From positions 979 through 64,978 of the forward strand of contig NZ_AZGF01000008.1 in the NCBI RefSeq assembly GCF_001434475.1: 64,000 nt of DNA. Direction: 5' to 3'. Every line of letters begins with the position of its first letter. Position 1 is the stretch's first letter. The position numbers were made by a program, and so were the translations under genes. This DNA comes from Paucilactobacillus suebicus DSM 5007 = KCTC 3549. Lineage in GTDB: Bacteria; Bacillota; Bacilli; Lactobacillales; Lactobacillaceae. The notes under the pieces are model-generated. The model was not told the origin of the DNA, ran no database searches, and saw only the letters and a program-made list of their open reading frames with translations. Positions 13,701-21,981 of this stretch are shown piece after piece.

Positions 13701-14233
13701 ACATATGCCTGTGCAGCACTTGATTTTGCAGTATTCAACTCATCAGATGTTGGATTAACCAATGTCTGCGAACCGGCACTGAAGCTTGCAGCTTGAGAAC
13801 TTGATATTACCTGAGTTTCACTAGTTGAACTTGAATTAGAAACTGTGCCAGTTGATGACGCTGATTGTGCACTTAATCCACTATCCGACACCGGCTGATC
13901 TGAATTAGCTGTTGTTGCCACACTATTAGGTGCGCTCTCTATAGATGCACTACTATTTTCACTAGCAGATGAGCTACCTGCCGGTAAAGTAACACTGCTT
14001 GCACTTTGACTGGTGACCGTTGAGCTAGCAGCATTATCATTCAAGACTGGGCTTTGGTCAGTAGCAGTTGTGCTATCCGCATGAGCAACTGTGCTGCCCC
14101 CAATAATTAGTCCAGCTGCCACAGCGATGCTACCAATTCCCGCATACGCCCAATTCTTACCGACTTTATACGATTTATAATGTTTCTTTAAATTAGAATT
14201 AATTTCCCGAATATTATTGTTTTTACTGACCAA
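4724..14233 (-). CDS. Giant LPxTG mucus-binding-type repeat adhesin, about 3169 residues
   Basis: This is a cell-wall-anchored surface protein, probably binding mucus or a related glycan-rich surface. I prefer the TTG at 14233 over the upstream in-frame ATG at 14266. A GGGAGG Shine-Dalgarno lies nine bases before the TTG, and from there the N-terminus aligns position for position with the neighbouring adhesin (KSYKVGKNW again at residues 20-28). Likely cleavage is after AHA near residue 52. Order: KxYKxGKxW signal; Ser-rich stretch; a region of about 900 residues shared with the paralogue; about 11 mucus-binding-type repeats of 130-150 residues from near residue 1155, plus a partial twelfth (signatures YVDDDNN, YTGLPAD, WTTDTDEATG, VIAGYTP, NQTVQVHV); then LPQTG (4823-4837), a hydrophobic segment and KRKKRNED. 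All sorting parts are present, so a sortase elsewhere is needed. The last repeats (YIDDVTGK, YVDDVTGK) form a diverged subtype. Confidence 0.93.
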   Translation of the reverse strand: MVSKNNNIREINSNLKKHYKSYKVGKNWAYAGIGSIAVAAGLIIGGSTVAHADSTTATDQSPVLNDNAASSTVTSQSASSVTLPAGSSSASENSSASIESAPNSVATTANSDQPVSDSGLSAQSASSTGTVSNSSSTSETQVISSSQAASFSAGSQTLVNPTSDELNTAKSSAAQAYVATGQAQEVNAVAADTTSPIDVTPKIEDQYGNQIDSVGYGKGIAGYFQLVFTISNPQAGDTISITVPTSTSVYTVGQSNVEQITTGGKTTFVTNSDGTMTITDTFSSGASSSYTQAIKFQVNNNYKAQPKPMTDVGTTTQTISYSVNNAQQNLVTFTQIVTPNITQLGNITAAYPNSSTTTILPDTDYVYSFSVNEADGVFDGSYTSDKINSAANYGGTTITIPVPEGFVLNEPETLSLSALTDGTTVTQPGGKGSDIIIFAGKGLGEQNYNTMPYYLVGSFDVTQTATDQTLTADGERSFSQIVDSAGNTLKTQGILPWTVTIQGTNDSDKAATATVTISSVPGSNNSLVLDDNANDVPAYLARLGFSTNSNTTSTDTHIVISVPDGMTATQLQVPTAGASSDPTANTMYYLPGTTSYSYTLSYADGSTPYSGNINSGGIITFYPGKVVRTIDLVPNYLAAGATTGNGDYFTLLGSLSSSYDSGKSVAVGDQLTMNMTISSSDLVTATQSVTYTVSQAISNVYSYSLSMSSTPGTDNAAYLMMSSTGVNSHTTAYIYEPIFYYVIPTSMTVSSFMKCGDAATSVFTADDGRSVAKIDYTGTNEYVNVENSGINEIALAINADALPGSYDYEMYVYSPVTELINSTLVDNTSYTEGHADAVLMSDIRPGYATNLPVDAAGTYSMYSFAQGNQDAEAVASGTSNISGNNVQTFYTSINNTSSDKTGTATMVINLPTVGDDQGSQYNFDLTGPVTIPDNYTTSSGGTGDEISATVYYSTSLKTMTSGEAAPSTDGYVTADQVTDWSSIRSIMIVFTNMENNASTGRIAINGTADDFANDAGKTGYLETGFSIGDGTLSVSNKSSTVPAAQISIIGTSTIKARFHYQINGVDKYIYLDDLSQTLNDGVDSLLESFYPTSKEGLSSTDLALIPDGYDFQNDTLSPTLIDTDGKIVTDQFGETVTPSLDGDYIQYELVGKSSISISYVDDDDDERQVGDTVNYSGAPGYTGNYQIAVPDNYELVSVYNGESEMTVNDGDTVNYVLPSENDDAENLVIHLKHTHTIDSETTTDTVSYTGLPTKNVQPDNVYTLIWTTDTDNVTKEKTYTPSVSSESVSTPIVAGYTTSDPVVTFSHTEQTDQPTDQIQTVIYLASSQTAVINYVDDDNNENIVASNQIAGVTDGSEDWTTNNLPSGYQLASGQPAIGTYTFTANSDQTISVHVTHIHTSGALTTINTVNYTGLPDAKAIADSTVSVNWTTDTDEANNTTTYTPTAINSTITATNVAGYTPSESSITFTQAASTSKPSGQSKTVTYTANPQTVAVEYLDDNDNGMILSTNKILNGTTDGITAWDTLNLPGTYALAAGQAANGTYVFTADSNQVIQIHVVHQHKSGTVTSTDTVSYTGLPADVAASPVKVDIDWTTDTDEATSNVTYTPTDSATRVINSPVIAGYTPNHETVSFTPVATTTLPGDLSSVVNYTANAQTVTVEYVDNDNNEAIVGNSVTINGKTGDTVNWDTVNLPDGYQLAAGQLDGGTYMFTADANQAVQVHVTHIVTSGSITTTNTITYLGLPTSDAQPNSVTSVDWTTSTDQATGTITYQPSIQTNSIVSPVIAGYTADTPTVTFSQETTTKEPENQNVSVTYEADPQTATVEYVDDDNDGNVLGIYATISGHTDSSAAWNTDNLLPVYSLATGQASSGSYTFTGAANQVVEVHVKHVHAYGNSITTDTVNYTGLPADRSQTAQHEEVNWDTDTDEATGIIIYTPKNKETEITIPVVDGYTADSNSDTDATVFNQQVVTVDPTDAQVTTPTDQTKTVNYSANVQIASVVYVDDDNNGRVVSLIQTITGGTDSTVNWNAIDVPFGYQLNPNQATSGAYTFTADAIQTVEVHLTEIHKTGNFTSVDEVVYTGLSADMPQAITITVDWQANTNEVTGITSYTPLTNTSTIVSPEVAGYSPSISSVTFSHEYSDSTAPTDRIVNVSYVADTQIVTIEYIDDSEDGAVLGEIQQITSTTGSTESWNTENLPDTYIIVSGQNFNNYEYTFTADSNQTIQVHVIHNYSVYKYQTTNTINYAGLPADNVKPDQTSTVDWNEVTDQVTGEVTYLCLSPSVVYTVPIVDGYTPDQQLVTFPEATVKTDPNDPTIVPPANQTITVTYSPNAQQATVEYVDDDNVDSNGYPQVLGTTATITGVTDSTVDWSTDHLPYGYQLTTGQASSGSYTFTANDDQVIQVHVSHVHKQTSLVTKNTIHYEGLPTSQPDYSMNIAWSIDTDVATGTVTYAPMVLNTTVVSPVIPGYTPDQSTVTFSEVLLMPSDQAVTVSYTANPQIASIEYIDDDSNDTILMPITTISGYTNGKADWNTDNLPNGYQLAKGQDANGTYLFTADANQTVQVHVDHIHVTGTANSTDSVSYTGLPKDSTLNDQKATVNWTTDTDQVTGVTTYTPVDTVTTISSPTVAGYEPEQSEVNFNQEVQTDVPEDKTATVSYKAIPETLTILYIDDVTGKTVKTFEIHGIINDKGTYNVDLSNLNSGYRLAGGQDNTIQYKMSPDITNVDINLSHHITDSTITGTRTIDYVILEKDGNPASDQSKAPTDNVDTITWKVVTDDVDGSSYATANATSYAAVDSPIVLGYTADQQVVNAYPAPTTAAEAKNIVMTVNYIPDTTTLNVSYVDDVTGKIVKTVPVEVVTDETGAYKTNLSGLNTGYQLAKDQTSAVNYAIEPDTTNDLTVHLSHIIKTGTYQTTRTIRYVIADGDQSKTPAPVTQTINWITTTDEVTGVSSAVAKNSYGKVDTPQIPGYTANESSIADVNEGDKPTDELGDTSDTVTYTADLQTVTISYVNSRTDAIVKTVTVTGRTDSQFMVANLPGYVLNSKNLPTLFEPGMKTISVLVSPINDETSGNDRSITKTNDNGGTSGATNVSLNTARTAKITENSVSSDVNGDSQTASRLNMDSQNENNGETQLPQTGEAKNQTIGLSILGFATGMFGLVGLKRKKRNED

Positions 14234-14373
14234 TATTAAACGCCTCCCAAAACCGGATCTCCTCATTAAGTTAATATTTGATAACTTAAATACTTATAAC
14301 TCATTGTAAGGCTATTATCTTATCCAGTAAATACGTATATAGTTATTAATCAATAAATTTGTTCAGGCACTAT

Positions 14374-14412
14374 ACAAAAACAGACTGAAAACTAATTTCA
14401 GTCTGTTTTTGT
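14374..14412 (-). terminator. Terminator of the histidine operon
   Basis: A perfect 17-bp inverted repeat (ACAAAAACAGACTGAAA and its complement) around a five-base loop starts eight bases after the hisC stop and runs into GTTTTTGT. The flanking A- and T-tracts would let it work in both directions. Confidence 0.9.
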
Positions 14413-14419
14413 ACGATTA

Positions 14420-15487
14420 TTATTTGATTGTTTCTAGCAGTAATTGCTGGATTCTTTGATTATCCTCAGGTTCGCCAATCGTCAGTCTTAGCCACCCATC
14501 ACGCAATCCATTTCTGACGATAAAGCCATGGTTCAGCAAGTAATTTGCAACATCATCCGCATCATCAATTTCAAAGAAAATAAAGTTGGTTTGGCTGTGA
14601 TAGAATTTAATCCCATTTTGTTTAAAAAATTCTTCCCACTTGTCACGTTCACCTACCGTCTTATCAACCGTTTCACGAACGAACTCTTGATCTTTTAATC
14701 CGGTTAGTGCTGCATCCTGGGATACGGTATTCAAATTATATGGCGGACGAACCGATTCCATGTAGCTAGCGAGCTGAACTGGGAAAATTCCAAACCCAAC
14801 TCTGAAATTGGCCAATCCGTAAACTTTAGAAAATGTTTTTAACACAATTACGTTATCAAATTGACTTGGCAATACCAACGAAGAAGGTTCTGACTCATCA
14901 GTAACATATTCTAAGTACGCTTCATCAATAATGACTAAAACATTACTTGGCACCTCTTTAACAAACGCCATAATATCAGCCTTTGTTTCGTAGGTTCCGG
15001 TCGGATTATTAGGATTACAAATCCAAATCATCTTCGTTTTATCAGTAATTGCCGCTTGCATCCCCGCAAAATCAATGTGTCCATTATCTAACGTTGGCAC
15101 GCTAACCGGTACCGCCTGTTCAACTTCAGCGTTGATCATGTATTCAGAAAACGTGGGAACGCTGACTAAGACTTCATCACCATCAGTTAAGAACGTTCGA
15201 TTTAGTAACCCGATGATCTCATCTAAGCCAACACCAAACACCAATTGTTCAGATTTAACGCCATAAAAATCACTCACAGCGTTACGCAGTTCAACAGCAC
15301 CACCATCAGGATAACGATTTGATTCAAATAACTTAGTTTGTAGCATTTCTGCCACTTTTGGTGAGGTGCCATAAGGATTCTCATTGGCTGACAAACGCAC
15401 TACCCGATCTAAATGCAGGCGTTTTTTTAAATCATCCAACGGTTCTTCGGGCACATATGGTTTTAAATCTTTAATACTCTTCTTCAT
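14420..15487 (-). CDS. hisC: Histidinol-phosphate aminotransferase
   Basis: PLP-dependent class I/II aminotransferase, 355 residues, converting imidazole-acetol phosphate and glutamate to histidinol phosphate. Visible landmarks: SANENPYG near the N-terminus, CNPNNPTG, DEAYLEY and the PLP-lysine segment KTFSKVYGLANFRVGFG. GAGGAT lies just before the ATG. It is the last gene of the his operon, placed between hisE and the terminator. Length and motifs fit a functional cytoplasmic enzyme. Confidence 0.96.
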   Translation of the reverse strand: MKKSIKDLKPYVPEEPLDDLKKRLHLDRVVRLSANENPYGTSPKVAEMLQTKLFESNRYPDGGAVELRNAVSDFYGVKSEQLVFGVGLDEIIGLLNRTFLTDGDEVLVSVPTFSEYMINAEVEQAVPVSVPTLDNGHIDFAGMQAAITDKTKMIWICNPNNPTGTYETKADIMAFVKEVPSNVLVIIDEAYLEYVTDESEPSSLVLPSQFDNVIVLKTFSKVYGLANFRVGFGIFPVQLASYMESVRPPYNLNTVSQDAALTGLKDQEFVRETVDKTVGERDKWEEFFKQNGIKFYHSQTNFIFFEIDDADDVANYLLNHGFIVRNGLRDGWLRLTIGEPEDNQRIQQLLLETIK

Positions 15488-15525
15488 CCTGATCCTCCTC
15501 TGTTAACAACGTAGCGCAGTAATGA

Positions 15526-15855
15526 CTATAATTTCTTGATTTCGTCGCGATCCTTAGTCTTGCTCATCAAGCCTTCACGTGATGCTAATTCTTTTTTGAT
15601 TGCATCAAATGGCAAATCCTTTTCCACCAATAAAACCATCAAGTGATACAACAAATCAGCAGTTTCATACTGTAATTCTTCGTTGTTATTCTTTGAGGCC
15701 ACAATGACTTCTGTACTTTCCTCGCCGACCTTCTTCAAAATCTTGTCGAGTCCCTTAGTAAATAAGTAGTCAGTGTATGAACCCTTAACTGGGTTTTCCT
15801 TACGATCCTTGATCATCGCATATAATTCGTCTAAATCCTGTTCTTGTTTACTCAT
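15526..15855 (-). CDS. hisE: Phosphoribosyl-ATP pyrophosphatase
   Basis: A MazG-fold pyrophosphatase of 109 residues that hydrolyses phosphoribosyl-ATP to phosphoribosyl-AMP, the second step of histidine synthesis. The family pattern is clear: LDELYAMIKDRKENP, then KKVGEESTEVIVASKN with the metal-binding acidic residues, and ETADLLYHLMVLL. It is separate from hisI, unlike the fused hisIE of many bacteria, and lies 29 bases after the hisI stop. Confidence 0.95.
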   Translation of the reverse strand: MSKQEQDLDELYAMIKDRKENPVKGSYTDYLFTKGLDKILKKVGEESTEVIVASKNNNEELQYETADLLYHLMVLLVEKDLPFDAIKKELASREGLMSKTKDRDEIKKL

Positions 15856-15884
15856 ATTAATTGCTTCCTTCCATGTTTCTTCTA

Positions 15885-16220
15885 TTAATAAACAGTTTCA
15901 TCTTCATCATTAATGGTTCTGAAAAAACAACTCTCGTGATTAGTGTGACACGCGGGTCCTTTCTTATCGACCTTAATCACCAATGTATCAAGATCACAGT
16001 CGATTCGAATTTCCTTCACCGTCTGCGTATGGCCCGAACTTTCACCCTTATTCCACAACGTTTGCCGTGAACGTGACCAGAACCACGTCGTCCCAGTTTC
16101 AATAGTTTTATCAAAACTTTCTTGGTTCATGTAAGCCATCATTAGAACATCCTTGGTCGTGGCGTCAACAATGATTGCTGGCATCAGACCCGTTTTTTCA
16201 TCAAATCGTGGTTGTATCAT
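15885..16220 (-). CDS. hisI: Phosphoribosyl-AMP cyclohydrolase
   Basis: A 111-residue enzyme opening the purine ring of phosphoribosyl-AMP, the third step of histidine synthesis. It shows the zinc and magnesium ligands expected of the family: DCDLDTL, then the Cys-bearing segments [11 protein letters not shown], and [17 protein letters not shown]. It overlaps the end of hisF by four bases, so translation is probably coupled. Confidence 0.95.
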   Translation of the reverse strand: MIQPRFDEKTGLMPAIIVDATTKDVLMMAYMNQESFDKTIETGTTWFWSRSRQTLWNKGESSGHTQTVKEIRIDCDLDTLVIKVDKKGPACHTNHESCFFRTINDEDETVY

Positions 16221-16975
16221 CTGACCGTCACCCCCACATTTGTCAGGTGTTGCTTAACATTAGCAATCGTCAGTTCACCGAAATGAAAAACTGATGCTGC
16301 TAAAGCGGCGTCCACCTTAGTATCCTCAAATACTTCACTAAAATCTTCAACCTTACCGCAACCACCAGAGGCAATTACAGGTACGGTGGCAACTTTATCG
16401 ATGGCTTGGTACAGGGGAATATCATAACCTTGCTTCGTCCCGTCGGCATCCATACTCGTCACCAGTAGTTCGCCAGCACCTAAGTCTTGGACCTTCTTAA
16501 TCCAGTCAATGGCGTTCATGCCTGTATTAACACGGCCACCATTGATCACAACGTCAAATTGCTTGGTTGACTCGTTCCATTTGGTATCAACGGCCACCAC
16601 AATACACTGCTTGCCGAACTTTTCAGCACCCTGTGTAATTAATTCTGGGTTGTGCACGGCCGCCGAGTTCAATGAGACCTTATCAGCACCGGCCCGCAAC
16701 ATTGCTTGCATATCATCAACACTGCGAATCCCGCCGCCAACCGTTAGTGGCATGAAAACCTGTGAAGAAACCTGTTCAATTACATCGCTCATCGTTTGAC
16801 GATGATCACTGGTAGCGGTGATATCGAGAAAAACAAGCTCATCGGCTCCTTGTTTTTGATAGCTGGCTGCTATTTCAACAGGATCACCCACGTCTTTTAA
16901 ATCAACGAAGTTCACACCTTTTTTTACACGACCGTCATCAACGTCCAAACACGGAATAATTCGTTTCGCTAACAT
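16217..16975 (-). CDS. hisF: Imidazole glycerol phosphate synthase, cyclase subunit
   Basis: A TIM-barrel cyclase of 252 residues that uses ammonia from HisH to make imidazole glycerol phosphate and AICAR. Start [19 protein letters not shown] is the canonical HisF N-terminus with the catalytic Asp (LDVD). DADGT and [11 protein letters not shown] phosphate-binding segments are present. It starts on the last base of hisA and ends inside the start of hisI. HisF works as a complex with HisH, encoded two genes upstream. Confidence 0.96.
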   Translation of the reverse strand: MLAKRIIPCLDVDDGRVKKGVNFVDLKDVGDPVEIAASYQKQGADELVFLDITATSDHRQTMSDVIEQVSSQVFMPLTVGGGIRSVDDMQAMLRAGADKVSLNSAAVHNPELITQGAEKFGKQCIVVAVDTKWNESTKQFDVVINGGRVNTGMNAIDWIKKVQDLGAGELLVTSMDADGTKQGYDIPLYQAIDKVATVPVIASGGCGKVEDFSEVFEDTKVDAALAASVFHFGELTIANVKQHLTNVGVTVR

Positions 16976-17688
16976 TAGCTCACCGCCTTTAACTGTTCTA
17001 ATGTCATACCACCGGCAGCCAGTGCTTTACCAATCACTGCGCTGGTGATGCCATTATCTTTCAAGTTTTTCAAGTCATCAATATCACGAATTCCACCTGA
17101 AGCAATGATATCAGCGGTTTGAAACTCATTTTGTAATTTAACCAGTAGATCAACGTTAGGCCCCTGCATGGTGCCATCTCGATCGATGTCGGTCACAATA
17201 AACGTGCGTGCGCCAAATCCAATCATTTGCTTGATCAAATCACTCATCGAAACCGTGGCAGTATCCAGCCACCCCTGAGTGGCAACCATTTCGTTACGGC
17301 CGTCAACGCCCACCACAATTTTATCCGTGCCAAATTTTTGGACCGCATCTTTAACCAGTTCTGGATTAGTAACGGCAGCGGATCCGATAATCACACGACG
17401 AATACCCAATTGTAGGTATTGTTGAATTCGTTCGATTGTTCGAATTCCACCACCCACTTCGATTGTCAGGTTGGTGTTAGCTACCAGGCTCTTGATAACC
17501 TGTAAATTTTCAGGATTACCGGCCTTGGCACCATCAAGATCAACAAGGTGCAATGTGGTCAATCCCGCTGCTTCGATCGTTTGAGCTTGGGTTAAGGGAT
17601 CGGCGTTAATCAATGTTTTCTGATCAAAATCACCCTTGTAGAGCCGAACACTTTGCCCGTTAGATAAATCAATTGCGGGAATCCACAT
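16975..17688 (-). CDS. hisA: Phosphoribosylformimino-AICAR-phosphate isomerase
   Basis: A TIM-barrel isomerase of 237 residues acting on ProFAR. I placed the start at the ATG giving [12 protein letters not shown], the canonical HisA N-terminus with its catalytic Asp. A longer in-frame extension upstream only reads through the hisH end. Landmarks: [18 protein letters not shown] and [11 protein letters not shown]. The start overlaps hisH by 20 bases, which fits coupled translation. Confidence 0.95.
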   Translation of the reverse strand: MWIPAIDLSNGQSVRLYKGDFDQKTLINADPLTQAQTIEAAGLTTLHLVDLDGAKAGNPENLQVIKSLVANTNLTIEVGGGIRTIERIQQYLQLGIRRVIIGSAAVTNPELVKDAVQKFGTDKIVVGVDGRNEMVATQGWLDTATVSMSDLIKQMIGFGARTFIVTDIDRDGTMQGPNVDLLVKLQNEFQTADIIASGGIRDIDDLKNLKDNGITSAVIGKALAAGGMTLEQLKAVS

Positions 17689-18295
17689 AATCCTGCACCA
17701 TCCTTTTGTAATTTTGTAGTAAGCCAAGCCCAACATCGGAACTCTTTTCAGGGTGAAACTGCATGCCAATTACTTTGTTTTTTTGGACGATACTTGGCAC
17801 AAACACGCCATAATCTACGCCAGCCGTAACAATATCTAACGGACATGAAGCATAGTACGAGTGAACAAAGTAAGTAAATTTTTCGTTTGCTTCGCTGAAG
17901 TATGAATCATTTTTCAGCACCTTATTTTCGTTCCAACCCATTTCAGGAACTTTCAGATCATTAGTTGCTGGAATTTCTTTCACGGTACCTGGTAAAAACC
18001 CAAGGCCATCGTGCAAGCCAAATTCTTCGCTATTTTCAAATAATAACTGCATCCCCAAACAAATTCCCAACAACGGAATCTGTTTATCAACTACCTGGTT
18101 CAAAACATCAATCAAATTACGCCGACGCAGTTCATCCATGGCTTCTGCGAATGCGCCTACTCCCGGTAAAATTACGCCATCAGCGTTTAAAATTTCTTCC
18201 GGATCATCAGTTAATTTACTATCCAGACCCACATAGTCTAAGGCCTTCATTAAGTTACGGATATTACCGGTATCGTAATCGACTACAGCAATCAT
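17669..18295 (-). CDS. hisH: Imidazole glycerol phosphate synthase, glutamine amidotransferase subunit
   Basis: A class I amidotransferase of 208 residues that releases ammonia from glutamine for HisF. The nucleophile is in GICLGMQLLFE, the catalytic His and Glu in FHPEKSS, and the N-terminal DYDTGNIRN is typical. The ATG overlaps the last base of hisB. Confidence 0.96.
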   Translation of the reverse strand: MIAVVDYDTGNIRNLMKALDYVGLDSKLTDDPEEILNADGVILPGVGAFAEAMDELRRRNLIDVLNQVVDKQIPLLGICLGMQLLFENSEEFGLHDGLGFLPGTVKEIPATNDLKVPEMGWNENKVLKNDSYFSEANEKFTYFVHSYYASCPLDIVTAGVDYGVFVPSIVQKNKVIGMQFHPEKSSDVGLGLLQNYKRMVQDYVDSRN

Positions 18296-18879
18296 TAGAT
18301 GACCCCTTTCGTTGAATTAACTCCTTTGATTTCTGGATTAATTGTGACAGCAGCCCGCATCGCTCTGCCGAGTGCCTTAAAAAGGCTCTCGATCTTGTGG
18401 TGAGTGTTACGGCCATATAAAATTTCAGCGTGCAAATTGAGCAGTGCAGTAAAAGCAAAACCTTGGAAGAAATCTTCAACAGTTTCTGTTTCAAAACTAC
18501 CCAATCTTGGGTTAGTTAGTTCAGCATTGAAAATTAAGTAAGGACGCCCACTCAGATCAACCACCACGCGGCCTAATGTTTCGTCCATTGGCACCATGGC
18601 CATTCCGTAGCGTTCAATACCAACTTTGTCACCAAGTGCTTCCTTGAAGCATTCGCCAAGGGTAATTCCGACATCTTCAGTAGTGTGGTGAGGATCGACG
18701 TTCAAGTCACCGTTGGCTTTAACTTTCAAGCCAAACCGGCCGTGCTTTGCAAACAATGTCAGCATGTGATCCAAAAAACCAATTCCCGTATCAATCTCAC
18801 TATCATATTGTTCATCGAGATTCAGTTCAATCGTAATTTGCGTTTCTTTGGTTTCGCGTGTAACTTTGGCTGTTCTCAT
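18295..18879 (-). CDS. hisB: Imidazoleglycerol-phosphate dehydratase
   Basis: A manganese-dependent dehydratase of 194 residues, monofunctional: it lacks the N-terminal phosphatase domain found in enteric HisB, which explains the separate hisK. The two metal-binding motifs appear as [11 protein letters not shown] with [11 protein letters not shown], and again as [16 protein letters not shown]. It is directly coupled to hisD and hisH by single-base overlaps. Confidence 0.96.
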   Translation of the reverse strand: MRTAKVTRETKETQITIELNLDEQYDSEIDTGIGFLDHMLTLFAKHGRFGLKVKANGDLNVDPHHTTEDVGITLGECFKEALGDKVGIERYGMAMVPMDETLGRVVVDLSGRPYLIFNAELTNPRLGSFETETVEDFFQGFAFTALLNLHAEILYGRNTHHKIESLFKALGRAMRAAVTINPEIKGVNSTKGVI

Positions 18880-20156
18880 TACTTTTCCTCCCGTGCTTCA
18901 ATTGCTCGTGCGTGACCTTCCAGACCTTCAACGCGGGCCAACTTAGTAATGTAATCAGCTTCCTTAGCTAAGGCATCACTGGTGTATTGAATAAATTGGG
19001 TTCTCTTAACAAAGTCGTAAACGCCGACTGGTGAGGAGAATCTAGCAGTCCCGGATGTTGGCAAAATGTGGTTAGGACCAGCAACGTAATCTCCCAGTGG
19101 TTCTGAAGCATAACGGCCTAGGAAGACGGAACCAGCATTTTTAATTTGAGCTAAATAATCTGTTGGATTAGGTAACTGAATTTCCAAGTGTTCTGGAGCA
19201 ATGGCATTCATCAAGGTGAACATGTCATCCACTTTTGGTAACACAGCAATGAATCCTTGATCTTCAACAGCGGCCCGTGCAATTTCTTCACGCGGCAAGG
19301 TTTGAAGCTGCTTTTCAACTTCGTCAGAAACAGCATTGGCTAAATTAATACTATCGGTAACTAAAATCGGACGTGAGCGCTTGTCGTGTTCAGCTTGTGA
19401 TAGTAAGTCAGCGGCCACTTGTGCGGGCTTGGCACTGTCGTCTGCGATGACGCCGATTTCAGAAGGGCCAGCAATCATATCGATTGCGACTTGACCGAAC
19501 ACCATCTTTTTGGCGGTAGCCACAAAGACGTTGCCGGGACCAAAGATTTTATCAACACGTGGAACTGACTCTGTACCGTAAGCTAAAGCAGCGATTGCTT
19601 GAGCACCACCAATTTGGAACACATCATCGACACCGGCTAATTTAGCCGCAGCTAAAACTGCTTTATTAATTCCATCTTTTTGTGGTGGTGTTACCATCAC
19701 TAAACGGTTAACACCGGCCAACTTAGCAGGAATGGCATTCATCAGCACACTTGATGGATAAGCAGCCGTGCCGCCTGGAACGTACAGACCAACCGTAGCG
19801 ATTGAAATCACCTTTTGGCCACGCATTACACCGGGTTTTTCTGAATCAACAAAACCATATTCAATTTCCTTCTTGTGGAAGCTAGTAATATTGGCCTTGG
19901 CAACTTCGAGAGCCTCACGCAAATCATCGTCAATACTATCTAACGCATCGGTTAATTCTTGATCGCTTAAGCGAAATGATGTCAGATCAACGTTGTCAAA
20001 CTTCTTTTCGTAGTCGCGCAACGCTTGATCGCCCTTTGCTTGGACGTTTTCGATAATCTCACGAACACTTGCTTCAATCTTAGGATCGGTTAATCCTGCA
20101 GTCCGTTGACTAACTTGTTTTAACTGGCTTTCAAGTGAATCTGTAATAATTTTCAT
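18879..20156 (-). CDS. hisD: Histidinol dehydrogenase
   Basis: A zinc- and NAD-dependent enzyme of 425 residues catalysing the last two oxidations from histidinol to histidine. Landmarks are [46 protein letters not shown] and the C-terminal [14 protein letters not shown] segment. Length matches the family. It follows hisG by 16 bases. Confidence 0.96.
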   Translation of the reverse strand: MKIITDSLESQLKQVSQRTAGLTDPKIEASVREIIENVQAKGDQALRDYEKKFDNVDLTSFRLSDQELTDALDSIDDDLREALEVAKANITSFHKKEIEYGFVDSEKPGVMRGQKVISIATVGLYVPGGTAAYPSSVLMNAIPAKLAGVNRLVMVTPPQKDGINKAVLAAAKLAGVDDVFQIGGAQAIAALAYGTESVPRVDKIFGPGNVFVATAKKMVFGQVAIDMIAGPSEIGVIADDSAKPAQVAADLLSQAEHDKRSRPILVTDSINLANAVSDEVEKQLQTLPREEIARAAVEDQGFIAVLPKVDDMFTLMNAIAPEHLEIQLPNPTDYLAQIKNAGSVFLGRYASEPLGDYVAGPNHILPTSGTARFSSPVGVYDFVKRTQFIQYTSDALAKEADYITKLARVEGLEGHARAIEAREEK

Positions 20157-20172
20157 AGTGAATGATTCCTTT

Positions 20173-20817
20173 CTAATTGGCTTGTGGTTTTTTAATTACT
20201 TCATTTAATCGATCAACAAAATCAAATATTTCTTGTCGATGTTGCTTGAGCGACATTGGGTTAACAACCACTCTGGTAGAAACCTCTTGGAGACGATCAT
20301 AAATTTGAAGATGATTTTCACGAAGAGTCGTGCCGGTTTCAGTGATATCAACGATTGCATCGGCCATACCGATCAACGGTGCTAATTCAACTGAACCTTC
20401 AATTTTAACTACTTCGACGTCCTCACCTTTTTCTGCGAAGTAACGCTGCGTGATAAGTGGGTACTTGGTGCCGATCACCTTACGACGTGATGCTTTGGGA
20501 TCGAAGTCCTTGGTTGATGCAAGAACGAATTGACATTTGCCAATGCCTAAATCCAATAACTCGTACGCTTGGTTTTGCTGTTCGGTCAAGATGTCGCTAC
20601 CAACAATTCCAATATCAACTGCTCCTTGCGAAAGATACGTTGAAACATCGGGTCCTTTGGCTAAAATCACAGTATATGGATCATCTGGTAAATCAAAGAT
20701 TAACTTGCGCTTATTGTCCCGCACCGGTGCCATATTGAATCCAGCCTGTTCGAGTAACGGCAATGTTTGCTTTTCTACTCTGCCCTTAGTTAATGCAATT
20801 TTGATTCGATCTGTCAT
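20173..20817 (-). CDS. hisG: ATP phosphoribosyltransferase, short form
   Basis: Short-form HisG of 214 residues, first enzyme of histidine synthesis (ATP + PRPP). The N-terminus reads IKIALTKGRVEKQTLPLL, and DAIVDITETGTTLRENHL is the PRPP-binding region. The short form lacks the C-terminal regulatory domain and needs HisZ, encoded immediately upstream with only the stop/start junction between them. Confidence 0.96.
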   Translation of the reverse strand: MTDRIKIALTKGRVEKQTLPLLEQAGFNMAPVRDNKRKLIFDLPDDPYTVILAKGPDVSTYLSQGAVDIGIVGSDILTEQQNQAYELLDLGIGKCQFVLASTKDFDPKASRRKVIGTKYPLITQRYFAEKGEDVEVVKIEGSVELAPLIGMADAIVDITETGTTLRENHLQIYDRLQEVSTRVVVNPMSLKQHRQEIFDFVDRLNEVIKKPQAN

Positions 20818-21960
20818 TTAATCACCCCCGCTTAAATCTAATAGTTTGCCGTCTTGCGCCTTAACAATTTGTTTGGCCTGTTCAAGGTTATCCGCTAGGC
20901 ACAACTGAGAATTTGGAATTTCGGTTAACTTTTGTTCTGCGTCGTCCCACTGTGCATCGTCAAAATAAATAAATGTCCGTTGTTGTTTTTGTTTACCGGC
21001 CTGATTAATTTCAACCAACCGTTCAATATCAATACCTAGTCCGATCGCAGCTACGTTCTTATTTTGAAAGTGAGCCATCAAATGATCGTAACGACCACCA
21101 CTGAACAGGTAGCTAGATGACTTAGCACTGAATGCCTGGAACGTGATGCCCGTGTAGTAGTCCTGCGGTGCTTTGGCGCTTAAATCGATTTGTACATCAG
21201 CTGCAGGAAATTTATCGGCCATCCATTTGACTAACTGCTTGAGTTCCTTTATCTCTGCTTGAATTTCGGCTGGTAGTTCGAAGTCACTAATCTGATCTAA
21301 GACTTCATCAGTTGGTCCAAAGAGCCGTGGCCAAATTTGTAATAAAGGATATAATTCATTATCTGCAAATGGTTCAATCAACTTGTTGTACTGGGTAATT
21401 TGTTTTTGGAATAATGCTGATTCAATTTCTTTAATTTGAGATTCGTCATCGATGAATGATTCAAGGATTAGTAAAGCAAATCTGGCAATTCCTAGTTCAA
21501 TCTGAACACCAGTGAGTTCCAACTTCTCACTCAACTGCATCATCATCACCAAACATTCCTGTTCCGCCTTAATGCTGTCAAACCCAATCAACTCAGCACC
21601 AGCCTGTGTCATTTCGTCTTGTGATCCAGATAAGGCTCTGTTGATTCTGAAAATATCGCCGGAGTAATAAAATTTAGCTGGTAACGAAATATTGGTTGAA
21701 CTGACCACCCGAGCTACCGGTAACGTCATATCTGGTCGAAGAACAACCATGTTACCATCGGATGCGAGGAACTTGAATAATTTCTTTTGACCGGCATCGT
21801 AATCCTCAAATACATCTTGGTACTCAACAACTGGTGTAATGACCTTGTCGAATCCCCGATTCTTTAAGTAGTTTTGAATTGTATAAACGATTTGTTCTTT
21901 AATTTGTGCTGAATCACCAAGTTCATCTCGAACTCCGGTTGGTAATTGGTTACGCATCAT
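20818..21960 (-). CDS. hisZ: ATP phosphoribosyltransferase regulatory subunit
   Basis: A HisRS-like protein of 380 residues that forms the active and feedback-sensitive complex with short HisG. It resembles histidyl-tRNA synthetase (RPDMTLPVARV, FYYSGDIFRI, FSGGRYDHLM, IGLGIDIERL) but lacks the anticodon-binding domain. GGAGG is eight bases from the first of two ATG codons. It is the first gene of the operon, directly behind the T-box leader. Confidence 0.94.
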   Translation of the reverse strand: MMRNQLPTGVRDELGDSAQIKEQIVYTIQNYLKNRGFDKVITPVVEYQDVFEDYDAGQKKLFKFLASDGNMVVLRPDMTLPVARVVSSTNISLPAKFYYSGDIFRINRALSGSQDEMTQAGAELIGFDSIKAEQECLVMMMQLSEKLELTGVQIELGIARFALLILESFIDDESQIKEIESALFQKQITQYNKLIEPFADNELYPLLQIWPRLFGPTDEVLDQISDFELPAEIQAEIKELKQLVKWMADKFPAADVQIDLSAKAPQDYYTGITFQAFSAKSSSYLFSGGRYDHLMAHFQNKNVAAIGLGIDIERLVEINQAGKQKQQRTFIYFDDAQWDDAEQKLTEIPNSQLCLADNLEQAKQIVKAQDGKLLDLSGGD

Positions 21961-21981
21961 AATTTCATTCCTCCTGACAAT

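Noticed and set aside
14234..14266. Upstream ATG start for the complete adhesin
   Set aside because: The 11 added residues encode the GGGAGG Shine-Dalgarno itself, and the paralogue aligns from the TTG.
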